Shown: positions 7,191 to 13,334 of the stretch, in pieces | Layout of the letters: the number at the start of each line of letters is the position of its first letter | How positions within the stretch are numbered: position 1 is the stretch's first letter | Origin: a virus | Length of the DNA: 40,505 nt | Virus record (IMG/VR): IMGVR_UViG_3300022223_000012 | Span: 1-40,505 of that record | Strand: one strand, 5' to 3' | Made by a program: the position numbers and the translations under genes | Notes under the pieces: model-generated | The model's database searches: none | Told to the model about the DNA's origin: nothing | The model's input: only the letters and a program-made list of their open reading frames with translations

Positions 7191-7994
7191 TTAATCGGTA
7201 TGGCTGCCGCCATGTTTAACAATAGTTAACGCCACCGAGTCCTGCGCCTCGTTGCCAGCAGGCAAAAACGGTATATGCTCGTAACTATGATGCGTATCAC
7301 AAATAATTTTTATGCTGCTTTCCTGCCACCGCTGCTGGCCAGTGGCGGTGCGGATCCGTTTATCCTGCAGCTGCTGCGCAATCGCCCGCAGGCTCAGGCC
7401 ATCGGCACGCAGTTGCACAATGTACTCGCGCTGCTGCCAGGCCTGCGGCTCTTTAAACAGCAGCTTGGTTTTGTCCTGCTCCACCACCACCATGCCGTAC
7501 GGTGTGGGGCCAAAGGCAATGCCCTTGGCCAGCAGTGTGTTATAGGTGTCGGTGTTGCGCTCGCATGTCTTGTTGCGTTCAAACTCAGCCTGCGCCAGCA
7601 TCTGCGTATACATCAGCTTGCCAAAAGCAGTTGTGGTATCAATGTGCTCGGTTACACTGTGGATACTTTGGCCGCGCTTGCTAAACTCCGCGCCGTGCAC
7701 CAGCCCGTTAATGGTGTCGCGCCATGCGCGGTCCAGGCGGTGGAACACAAAGCCCTCGGCCTCGCCATCGCGCAGCGCATCCAGCAGCCGCCGGCCTTCG
7801 GGGCGCTTTTCAATGTCCACGCCACCGCTAACGCCATCATCCACAAACACACCCGCCAGCTGGTGGTCGTACAACTCGCAATACTTGTTAATGGCGTTGT
7901 CCTGCACCATCAGACTGTGCCCGGGCGTGCCGTTGCGCTTTTCTTTCTCCGCCTCGCTCTTGCTTATGCGGATATAGCCAAACAGGTTAGCCAT
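7191..7994 (-). CDS. Serine recombinase (resolvase/invertase type)
   Basis: This 267-aa protein opens with the resolvase N-terminal domain: FGYIRISKSE with the presumed nucleophile Ser11, a GVFVDDGVSGG segment, and the Arg cluster FHRLDRAWRD (about 85-93). The second half (about 150-250) looks like a shortened Recombinase-family DNA-binding region with LRADGLSLRAIAQQL. It would recombine DNA by a 5'-phosphoserine mechanism. It is shorter than large serine integrases and lacks their long C-terminal zinc and coiled-coil region. ATG 7994 directly follows the preceding TAG. Its place is where a Mu-like phage would carry transposase A. Confidence 0.85.
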   Translation of the reverse strand: MANLFGYIRISKSEAEKEKRNGTPGHSLMVQDNAINKYCELYDHQLAGVFVDDGVSGGVDIEKRPEGRRLLDALRDGEAEGFVFHRLDRAWRDTINGLVHGAEFSKRGQSIHSVTEHIDTTTAFGKLMYTQMLAQAEFERNKTCERNTDTYNTLLAKGIAFGPTPYGMVVVEQDKTKLLFKEPQAWQQREYIVQLRADGLSLRAIAQQLQDKRIRTATGQQRWQESSIKIICDTHHSYEHIPFLPAGNEAQDSVALTIVKHGGSHTD

Positions 7995-8384
7995 CTATGC
8001 CGCCTCCGGTCCGGGTTGTATAAGGTCAGCCAGCGCCAGCTGGTCGTACTCGGCCCACAACGCAGGCAGCTGCGCCACATCGGTAAAGCCCCGATCTTGC
8101 AGCAGTTGCTCCACCGCCCAGCGTATGCGCACCGTGGCGCCATAGTTAACAGACATAAACTTGTCCGGGTTCAGCGCGTTGTGGCAGCTGCCCAGTGCGT
8201 CGCCACTGGTGGCCGCGATGTAATCAAACCCAACGCGGTACTGCTCCATCAGCTTGCGCATGGCGGTGTACTGCTGCATGCGCTTTATCTTGGTGCCGTG
8301 GGGTTTGCCGCCCGGTTTCACGCCCAAAGGTTTCACGGTTTCACGTGTACCACTTTCATGATTGTGAAAGTTTCCGCCAGTCAT
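7995..8384 (-). CDS. Paralogue of the adjacent Ner/Cro-like protein
   Basis: This 129-aa protein has a C-terminal half, VRIRWAVEQLLQDRG, then LPALWAEYDQ, that repeats the pattern of the upstream neighbour (VQRIRSHCEKVLAAAG, then AELWAEYDRA). Both end in Ala-Ala, and both junctions share the DNA string catctatgccgcct (plus strand). This suggests an old tandem duplication. Its N-terminal 35 residues are basic and Gly/Lys-rich. It is probably a DNA-binding regulator of the early operon; the family is not named with certainty. Confidence 0.6.
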   Translation of the reverse strand: MTGGNFHNHESGTRETVKPLGVKPGGKPHGTKIKRMQQYTAMRKLMEQYRVGFDYIAATSGDALGSCHNALNPDKFMSVNYGATVRIRWAVEQLLQDRGFTDVAQLPALWAEYDQLALADLIQPGPEAA

Positions 8385-8657
8385 CTATGCCGCCTTCCGC
8401 AGCGCGCGGTCGTACTCGGCCCACAGCTCGGCCGGGTCGCCATCCCATCCCGCCGCGGCCAGCACTTTTTCGCAGTGGCTGCGTATGCGCTGCACCGTGT
8501 CCGGCGCGGCCGCGTGTTGTTCGCCCAGGCGCATGGCAGCCGCCACGGCCTCGTGGTTAATCTCCAGCGCCCGCGCCACCCCGCGCAGGCTCATGCCGTA
8601 GTGCTTGAGCAGCCGCACTGCTTCTGCGGGGGCGTCTTGTGGTGTATGCTTTTTCAT
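8385..8657 (-). CDS. Cro/Ner-like DNA-binding protein
   Basis: ATG 8657 was chosen over an upstream start whose leader is hydrophobic and lacks a ribosome site; AGG precedes ATG 8657. The 90-aa product has a likely HTH at about 14-40 (AVRLLKHYGMSLRGVARALE, then INHEAVAAAM) and a C-terminal LWAEYDRALRKAA. As first gene of the leftward operon, divergent from the CI-like repressor, it occupies the Cro (lambda) or Ner (Mu) position and probably represses repressor or early transcription. Confidence 0.6.
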   Translation of the reverse strand: MKKHTPQDAPAEAVRLLKHYGMSLRGVARALEINHEAVAAAMRLGEQHAAAPDTVQRIRSHCEKVLAAAGWDGDPAELWAEYDRALRKAA

Positions 8658-8729
8658 AAGTGCCTGAAATATATACAATAAGTAATAATACATCACGATT
8701 AGTAATAACAATATAGACAGACTGTGACT
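8658..8729. promoter_or_regulatory. Divergent lysis-lysogeny switch region with repeated operators
   Basis: This 72-bp A+T-rich gap separates the leftward early operon from the rightward CI-like gene. The octamer AGTAATAA occurs at 8681-8688 and 8701-8708, exactly 20 bp (two helical turns) apart in the same orientation, as expected for operator sites on one DNA face. On the minus strand, TTGTTA followed by TATTAT-like sequences gives a plausible early promoter, although the spacing is not ideal. I infer that this is the immunity control region. Confidence 0.55.
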
Positions 8730-9386
8730 ATGTCAAGCGATGATTTACAACAAGTGATATTTGAGAAAATCCAGCTGGATGATGTGCTGGCGCGGGTAAA
8801 GCAGCGCGAAGGCGTAACGCGCGATGCCGACGCCGCCGCGGTGCTGGATATGAAGCCCGGCACGCTGGCCCAGGCTAAACAGCGCAATAGCCTGCCGATC
8901 CCGCAGCTGGTCGATTACGCCGCCCGCCGCGGCGTGTCGCTGGATTGGCTGCTGCACGGCGCCCCGGCCACCCCGGCCGTGGCCGACGTGCAGCAGGCAT
9001 ACAACACCAGCGCGCCCGCCGCCTACGCCACCGCCGCCCGTATGCACAGCATGCTGGCGGCCAGCGGCACAACAATGAGCGAGGAAAATTTTATCCGCAT
9101 ACTGCGCCTGGTGGATCGTGAAATGCAGCAGCATGGCCTGCGCCATATCCCGCCCGGCAAGCTCGAAGATATGCTGCCACTGGCCGCAGTACCGCAGCCG
9201 GAAGTGTTTAATTCAGAGTTATTCGCCCGCGTGTGGGTATCGGTTAACCAGGTACTGGATAAAACCGGCATGTCTGCCGACCCCGTAGCCCGGGCCGAGC
9301 TGGCATTTAAATGGTATCAAAAATACAAACTACAGCACGCCGACCCCACCCCGGCCGACATAGAGCAGGATATTAAAACAGCATAG
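8730..9386 (+). CDS. CI-like phage repressor without the S24 peptidase domain
   Basis: Residues about 15-77 fit the phage CI repressor helix-turn-helix family: LDDVLARVKQREGV, then AAAVLDMKPGTLAQAKQRN, then IPQLVDYAARRGVSLDWLLHG. The C-terminal half (about 105-218) is helical and has no visible Ser-Lys S24/LexA-type autoprotease motif. Induction may therefore not use RecA-driven self-cleavage (inference). ATG 8730 is preferred; a GTG two codons upstream is possible. It is divergent from the Cro/Ner-like gene across a short operator region. The family assignment of the N-terminus is firm. Confidence 0.75.
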   Translation: MSSDDLQQVIFEKIQLDDVLARVKQREGVTRDADAAAVLDMKPGTLAQAKQRNSLPIPQLVDYAARRGVSLDWLLHGAPATPAVADVQQAYNTSAPAAYATAARMHSMLAASGTTMSEENFIRILRLVDREMQQHGLRHIPPGKLEDMLPLAAVPQPEVFNSELFARVWVSVNQVLDKTGMSADPVARAELAFKWYQKYKLQHADPTPADIEQDIKTA

Positions 9387-9606
9387 CCATGCAGCTGCCG
9401 CACTTAAATAACACATACGCCAGCACCGCCACCGCGCCCAGTGTCAGCACCGCACCCGCGCCAATGGCCACGCCCAGCAGCAGCAAGCGCTTGCCGGTCA
9501 TAATGCTGTCGCGCAACATGGTTGCCAGCGCCGTGCCTGTTGCCTTTGCATTATCATTATTTAATCGCTGTACCAGCGCCCGTATTTCGTCGTCGTGTTC
9601 CGGCAT
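9373..9606 (-). CDS. Small membrane protein opposite to the repressor
   Basis: With ATG 9606 the product is 77 aa: an acidic helical N-terminus (MPEHDDEIRALVQRLNNDNA) followed by a long hydrophobic region (about 37-70) and a CGSC tail. An upstream ATG at 9738 would add 44 low-complexity residues and lacks a ribosome site. It lies on the strand opposite its two neighbours and overlaps the repressor end by 14 nt. It could be a superinfection-exclusion or conversion gene; that is position-based inference. Confidence 0.55.
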   Translation of the reverse strand: MPEHDDEIRALVQRLNNDNAKATGTALATMLRDSIMTGKRLLLLGVAIGAGAVLTLGAVAVLAYVLFKCGSCMAMLF

Positions 9607-9738
9607 TGCATTGCCTACTGCTGCCCCCACGGCCCAAAGGGGCCGCACCGTATGGCTACGGTATCGGCCAGTAATGGGCAAGGCTTGAGCCGGGCGTGCA
9701 GTTGCGCCGGCGGGTGTGTGGGGTAGGGTTAAAACCAT

Positions 9739-9823
9739 ATATTTATAGTTGGTAGTGATTGTAAATATTTGTTAAATGTCCTTTATGTGTAGCGGAGTTG
9801 TGGGCTAAATCAAGGGGGAAACT
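9739..9823. promoter_or_regulatory. A+T-rich divergent promoter region of the moron-like pair
   Basis: The DNA drops sharply in G+C between the membrane protein (-) and the zinc-ribbon protein (+). On the plus strand, TTGTAA near 9759 and TTTATG 17 bp later form a possible but weak promoter ahead of the AAGGGGG ribosome site. On the minus strand a TATAAAT element lies near 9735-9745. The base-composition shift suggests an independently expressed, possibly acquired unit. Confidence 0.35.
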
Positions 9824-10165
9824 GTGGACTGGGTCACATTTTGGCTAATTGGTGCCGGCATCGCCGCCGCCATCGCAGGCAGCCGCGGGCGTTCGGCCCT
9901 CGGCTGGTTTGTACTATCTATTATAGTATCCCCCTTGCTGGGGATTCTCGCCGCCATGCTCTTGCCGGCGGTCGATACCCGGCCCCACCGCACCTGCCCG
10001 CACTGCGCAGAAAACGTGCTGGCCAGCGCCAGCCTGTGCAAGCACTGCGGCCAGCCCCTGCCCGCCCCGGCCACAAAAGAAATAAGCCGGTACTGCCAGG
10101 CCTGCGGCCAGCCCGCCAGCCAGCACGATACCAGCTGCCAGGCCTGCGGCGGTGTTGTAGGGTGA
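9824..10165 (+). CDS. Membrane protein with two zinc-ribbon motifs
   Basis: GTG 9824 follows AAGGGGG at good spacing. The 113-aa product has two hydrophobic helices at about 5-20 and 26-48. A cytoplasmic tail follows with two four-Cys zinc-ribbon sets: CPHC with CKHC (about 58-75) and CQAC with CQAC (about 90-109). This domain order is common in small bacterial double-zinc-ribbon membrane proteins of unknown role. It faces the same way as the repressor and opposite to the lytic genes, so expression from the prophage is likely. A conversion or exclusion role is inference. Confidence 0.7.
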   Translation: MDWVTFWLIGAGIAAAIAGSRGRSALGWFVLSIIVSPLLGILAAMLLPAVDTRPHRTCPHCAENVLASASLCKHCGQPLPAPATKEISRYCQACGQPASQHDTSCQACGGVVG

Positions 10166-10184
10166 ACGGTATCTATATAAAAGG

Positions 10185-10703
10185 TTAAAACGGCACACTA
10201 ACCCCAGCACCGGCAAACCAGTTGCCGCGGCTGGTAATCATGCCCTGCAGCCCTAGCTGCAGCTGCTTGGTTTGCACCGGGCTATACGTGCCGCCCGCCA
10301 TCCACCCTGCGCCCGCATCGGTCGCACCGTACGCAACACTCACAGATCCACGCACACGAAACTGCAGCAGCGGCAGCGCGTGCTGGTAGTCGTATAAATC
10401 TATTTTGCCATTGGCGCTGTGATATAGCGCACTCACCGTGTGGTCGTGGCCGTCGGCGTTTATGCGCGTGGCCGCCACCAGGTGCACGTCCGGGCGCTTG
10501 GCAATGGCCGGCGCGTGTGCCAGCTTGCGCGCTGCGCGCTCGGGGTAGGTTTGCACCTGCGTGCACGCCACCGCCACGGTGGCCTGCCCTTGCAGCACAT
10601 CGCCGCCCGGGGTAGTGCTACCACGCCCGAGCCAGGCCACCAGCGCCGCCGCAATGGCCGCACCCATCACAAAGGCAATGGCATGGGTTTTTAATGTGCT
10701 CAC
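10185..10703 (-). CDS. Membrane-anchored protein at the end of the lysis cassette
   Basis: The GTG at 10703 overlaps the holin stop (GTGA) and gives 172 aa; an ATG farther upstream reads through the holin gene and is rejected. An N-terminal anchor (about 7-25, AIAFVMGAAIAAALVAWLG) is followed by a long periplasmic-type domain. That domain contains VACTQVQTYPERAARKL, then HTVSALYHSANGKIDLYDY, and a beta-rich C-terminus ending in FAGAGVSVPF. Its position after amidase and holin suggests a spanin-like or other envelope role, but no lipobox or long coiled-coil is evident. Confidence 0.6.
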   Translation of the reverse strand: MSTLKTHAIAFVMGAAIAAALVAWLGRGSTTPGGDVLQGQATVAVACTQVQTYPERAARKLAHAPAIAKRPDVHLVAATRINADGHDHTVSALYHSANGKIDLYDYQHALPLLQFRVRGSVSVAYGATDAGAGWMAGGTYSPVQTKQLQLGLQGMITSRGNWFAGAGVSVPF

Positions 10704-10915
10704 CGTGCCGACCCGCCCGGCGGCTTGGCCGCGTACGCGCTGGCACCCTTGGCGCCCACTTCGCTGGCGGCATAAATCCCGGCTATCCATTGCGCCAGCC
10801 CCACCCATTCGGCGCCCGTTAATTTATTTATAGCCAGCATAATAGTGGCCACCACAAACACCAGCAACCCAAAGCGCAGCCGCGTGCTTTTCATGCCTTT
10901 ATAGTCTAACTGCAT
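10700..10915 (-). CDS. Holin-like small membrane protein
   Basis: The product is 71 aa, with ATG 10915 preceded by GGAGGGTGTAGTG. It has a basic N-terminus, two hydrophobic helices (about 13-32 and 36-55) and a polar C-terminus with SAYAAKPPGGSAR. Size and topology fit phage holins, which permeabilise the inner membrane to release or activate the endolysin. It directly follows the amidase gene. Confidence 0.65.
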   Translation of the reverse strand: MQLDYKGMKSTRLRFGLLVFVVATIMLAINKLTGAEWVGLAQWIAGIYAASEVGAKGASAYAAKPPGGSAR

Positions 10916-10917
10916 CA

Positions 10918-11493
10918 CTACACCCTCCCGGCGGCAATATCTGCCAGCGCCTGGCTAATCGCCGCGCAGCACGCCATGCGCCGCTCGCTTATGATGTGAT
11001 AACGCTGTATAAATTCCGGCTCAATAATCACCGCCACCGGCCGCGTTTTCGCCAAAAAGTACAGCGGCTTTTCGTCGCCGTCCTTGTCGCCCGGGTAATC
11101 CTCCTGCCCGGGCTTGTCCATCAGGTACCAGCCTTCGTGCACGCCGCGGTCGGGCTGCATTACGCTGGCTATAGCGCTCTGGATATGTTCGGCGGCGCGC
11201 AGGCCGTTAATACTCCCCGGGCAATACAATGTTTCGCAGCCGCGGCCTGCATAGGTGGCGCTGTTAAAATGCACCTCAAGCGCCAGCCGCACGCCATCGG
11301 TGTGGTGCCAGTGGTTTATAGTGCTTACTTTTTTGGCCAGGTGGCCGGTGGGTAAAACGCGGTGCGGTACATTGGCAGCGGCCAGTTGTGTGGCGATCAA
11401 CTCCACCCAGCGCACAGCCTCGCTGTGCTCGCAAAAACCGGCATGGCATGCGCCCGGTGCGTCGGGGTTATGCCCGGCCGATAATACAATCAT
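10918..11493 (-). CDS. N-acetylmuramoyl-L-alanine amidase (endolysin)
   Basis: This 191-aa protein shows the Amidase_3 fold pattern. SAGHNP holds zinc ligand His8, CEHSEAV holds Glu22, ALEVHFNS holds His75, and VAVIIEPEFI holds the catalytic Glu (158 or 160). It would cleave the amide bond between MurNAc and L-Ala in peptidoglycan. No signal peptide is visible, consistent with holin-dependent release. It lies between two membrane-protein genes and is coupled to the upstream one by ATGA. Confidence 0.85.
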   Translation of the reverse strand: MIVLSAGHNPDAPGACHAGFCEHSEAVRWVELIATQLAAANVPHRVLPTGHLAKKVSTINHWHHTDGVRLALEVHFNSATYAGRGCETLYCPGSINGLRAAEHIQSAIASVMQPDRGVHEGWYLMDKPGQEDYPGDKDGDEKPLYFLAKTRPVAVIIEPEFIQRYHIISERRMACCAAISQALADIAAGRV

Positions 11494-11792
11494 GGCGCCC
11501 GCCGGTGGTAATAGTGTATGCCGCCATCGGTCTGGTGCTGGCGCAGGTATTGGTCCAGCTGCTGCATGTTCTGCTGCAGCTTTTCTATGCGCTCATTTTG
11601 CAGGATGTTGTCGTACTGCAGTGCCAACCAGGCACCACCCACGCCGCCCATGCCACCAATAAGCGAAGATAGCACCACAGATAACAGCGTCAGCCACCAC
11701 TTTGGCGGCTGGCCATTCGGCGTGCGCCTGTCCTCCGGTTGCCCGGCAATCATGCGCGCGGTTTGATTGCTCGCCGCGTGTATATTGTCCAT
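11490..11792 (-). CDS. Membrane protein with coiled-coil, first gene of lysis cassette
   Basis: With ATG 11792 (AGGGG at good spacing) the product is 100 aa. Its N-terminus is polar. One membrane helix rich in Gly (about 31-55, LTLLSVVLSSLIGGMGGVGG) is followed by a coiled-coil (NERIEKLQQNMQQLDQYLRQ). This resembles small lysis-cassette proteins such as antiholins or spanin-like anchors. The ribosome site lies inside a hairpin (see 11798-11815). An alternative ATG at 11810 sits in the hairpin loop. Confidence 0.6.
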   Translation of the reverse strand: MDNIHAASNQTARMIAGQPEDRRTPNGQPPKWWLTLLSVVLSSLIGGMGGVGGAWLALQYDNILQNERIEKLQQNMQQLDQYLRQHQTDGGIHYYHRRAP

Positions 11793-11797
11793 TAGCG

Positions 11798-11815
11798 CCC
11801 CTGCACTCATGCAGG
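11798..11815 (-). promoter_or_regulatory. Hairpin sequestering the ribosome site of the lysis operon
   Basis: On the minus strand CCCTGCA-TGAG-TGCAGGG forms a perfect 7-bp stem with a 4-nt loop. The 3' arm contains the AGGGG ribosome site for ATG 11792. The structure may restrain translation of the first lysis gene or select between the two starts, ATG 11810 and ATG 11792. Confidence 0.5.
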
Positions 11816-11844
11816 GAGTATGCGCATAAAAGCCCCGCGCTGTT

Positions 11845-11855
11845 GTCCGTTACGG
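11845..11855 (-). promoter_or_regulatory. Late-operon motif copy A (CCGTAACGGAC)
   Basis: This is a dyad-symmetric element, CCGT-A-ACGG with flanking AC, about 53 nt upstream of the first lysis gene. The same element occurs at 27700-27710 and, with one change, at 35521-35530, each time just upstream of a minus-strand gene block. It is a candidate binding site for a late activator such as the Mor-like protein. Confidence 0.45.
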
Positions 11856-11864
11856 TGCACTTTA

Positions 11865-12266
11865 TCAGGCGGGTGGTGTCGCCACTGTAAACACGCCGGT
11901 GGCGGCATTGTGCCGATATTCCGCGCCGCCCGGCTCGCCCAGGTCGGCGGGTACGTCGCCGCGGTTTACCAGTCGGCTTTCCAGCCCATCAGCAGGCGGC
12001 GGCACCACCTCTGCGGTGCTAAGGCCGGCGTCAGCCAAATAGGCGCGGATGCGGGTTTCCTCCGGCGCGGTTTGTATAGCCTGCACCACATCATCCACCG
12101 TGCGTACTGTCAGCTGCAGTATATCCACCGGCGTTAGCACACCCGTGGCGTTGTCACGCATCAGCAGGTCGCCGTCGATATGTACTGGCCGCACGTTGTG
12201 AAATATGTGCGTGCTGTCTGGCTTTAACTCCAGCAGCCCGCCCTTGTAAGGTAGTATGTCGTTCAT
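11865..12266 (-). CDS. Hypothetical protein downstream of tail fibre
   Basis: ATG 12266, preceded by CGGAG, gives 133 aa; an earlier ATG lies inside the fibre gene and lacks support. The N-terminus (MNDILPYKGGLLELKPDSTH) and the middle (VDILQLTVRTVDDVVQAIQ) are followed by a Pro-rich linker and a terminal GEPGGAEYRHNAATGVFTVA segment. Position suggests a tail-fibre accessory or assembly protein. No family is recognised. Confidence 0.6.
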   Translation of the reverse strand: MNDILPYKGGLLELKPDSTHIFHNVRPVHIDGDLLMRDNATGVLTPVDILQLTVRTVDDVVQAIQTAPEETRIRAYLADAGLSTAEVVPPPADGLESRLVNRGDVPADLGEPGGAEYRHNAATGVFTVATPPA

Positions 12267-12282
12267 CGTGTACTCCGTGTTG

Positions 12283-13323
12283 TTATGCGCCTTGGTACAA
12301 GTGCGCCTCAATTCGTCCATTACCCGCGTTAATGGTGCTGTTAGATCCGCCACTAATGCCCTGCAATTTCAGGGTAAGCGACCCGCCCGTGGTTACTTTG
12401 AGCGGTATACGCGGAAATCCATAATATGCCTCACTGCCGCCCATCAGTTGTGCGTCGATAATGCGTACAGTGGATATGGCCTGGCCCAACATTTCCACCG
12501 CCGCCGTGCCGGTCATGGTGATATACAGTGTCGTGTACCCTTGTGTGCCACCCTTGGCCGCTTGCACATACGCCAACAGGTCGATGTAATCACCGGTTTC
12601 CACTGTGCCCATGCTCAGCCAAATAATATCGGTAAAGCTTGTTGTCAATATCACCGATCCGGTGGTCGCACCATTCACCACAGACTTGCGCGCCCGGGCC
12701 AGCGGCACCGTGCCCTTGGTCATTTTACCATCGTTGCCAATACGCACGGTTTCCGTGCTGCTGCTGTCTTGTATGGCAAACGGTCCACGGTTGGTTAATA
12801 AATAGTTATTTGCGGCAATACGCACAATGGTTTGCAGTACATCAGTGTCGTCTGCACCGTAGCGTAGCGCGTGTTTCTGCGATCCATCAAACGCTGCGGC
12901 CGGCATGCGCGTGCGGGTGCTACCGTGTATAAATTCCGTGGCATATTCCCGCGAGGCGCTTATCACTTCGGTGCCGCCCACCTGTAATGAGTCTACATCC
13001 AGCGGTATAAAGTATTTTTTCTTGCTGGGGGTCAATGCAGATCGGTATGTGCGCGCAAAAATAAAAAATGACAACAGGTCATCCGAGTGCGTAACATCCA
13101 ACAAATCACTGCCCGATGTTTCTATGCTCCAGTATTTCTGATCTGTCCCGGCGTCGGTGTTCTTTGTTCTCTTTACGGGTGCGGCGTGCTCGTGCACCTG
13201 TGTTTGCCCGGTAATCGTATTGCTGGCATTATTCTTTACCGTCTTACTATCCAAGTCATTCAGCGCCGCTTCAATCGCCGCCCGCACTGCTGCACCCACG
13301 CCATTAAGTATACTGTAAGCCAT
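12283..13323 (-). CDS. Probable tail fibre or receptor-binding protein
   Basis: This 346-aa protein begins with a helical segment (AYSILNGVGAAVRAAIEAAL). The body is beta-rich and low in charge, with many Gly, Ser and Thr, such as GATTGSVILTTSFTDIIWL, and a C-terminal jelly-roll-like stretch ending in IEAHLYQGA. Following the tail-tip protein and preceding lysis genes is the usual place for a receptor-binding component. The ribosome site is CAGGGGCAG. The assignment rests on position and composition. Confidence 0.6.
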   Translation of the reverse strand: MAYSILNGVGAAVRAAIEAALNDLDSKTVKNNASNTITGQTQVHEHAAPVKRTKNTDAGTDQKYWSIETSGSDLLDVTHSDDLLSFFIFARTYRSALTPSKKKYFIPLDVDSLQVGGTEVISASREYATEFIHGSTRTRMPAAAFDGSQKHALRYGADDTDVLQTIVRIAANNYLLTNRGPFAIQDSSSTETVRIGNDGKMTKGTVPLARARKSVVNGATTGSVILTTSFTDIIWLSMGTVETGDYIDLLAYVQAAKGGTQGYTTLYITMTGTAAVEMLGQAISTVRIIDAQLMGGSEAYYGFPRIPLKVTTGGSLTLKLQGISGGSNSTINAGNGRIEAHLYQGA

Positions 13324-13334
13324 AATAACTGCCC

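Noticed and set aside
5097-8384. Toxin-antitoxin or retron-like module among the small early genes
   Set aside because: No reverse transcriptase, toxin fold or antitoxin pairing motif is visible; the genes form part of one continuous early operon.
7275-8681. 468-codon + strand frame opposite the serine recombinase
   Set aside because: It is His/Leu/Ala/Gln-rich without motifs and antisense to three genes with clear families and coupling.
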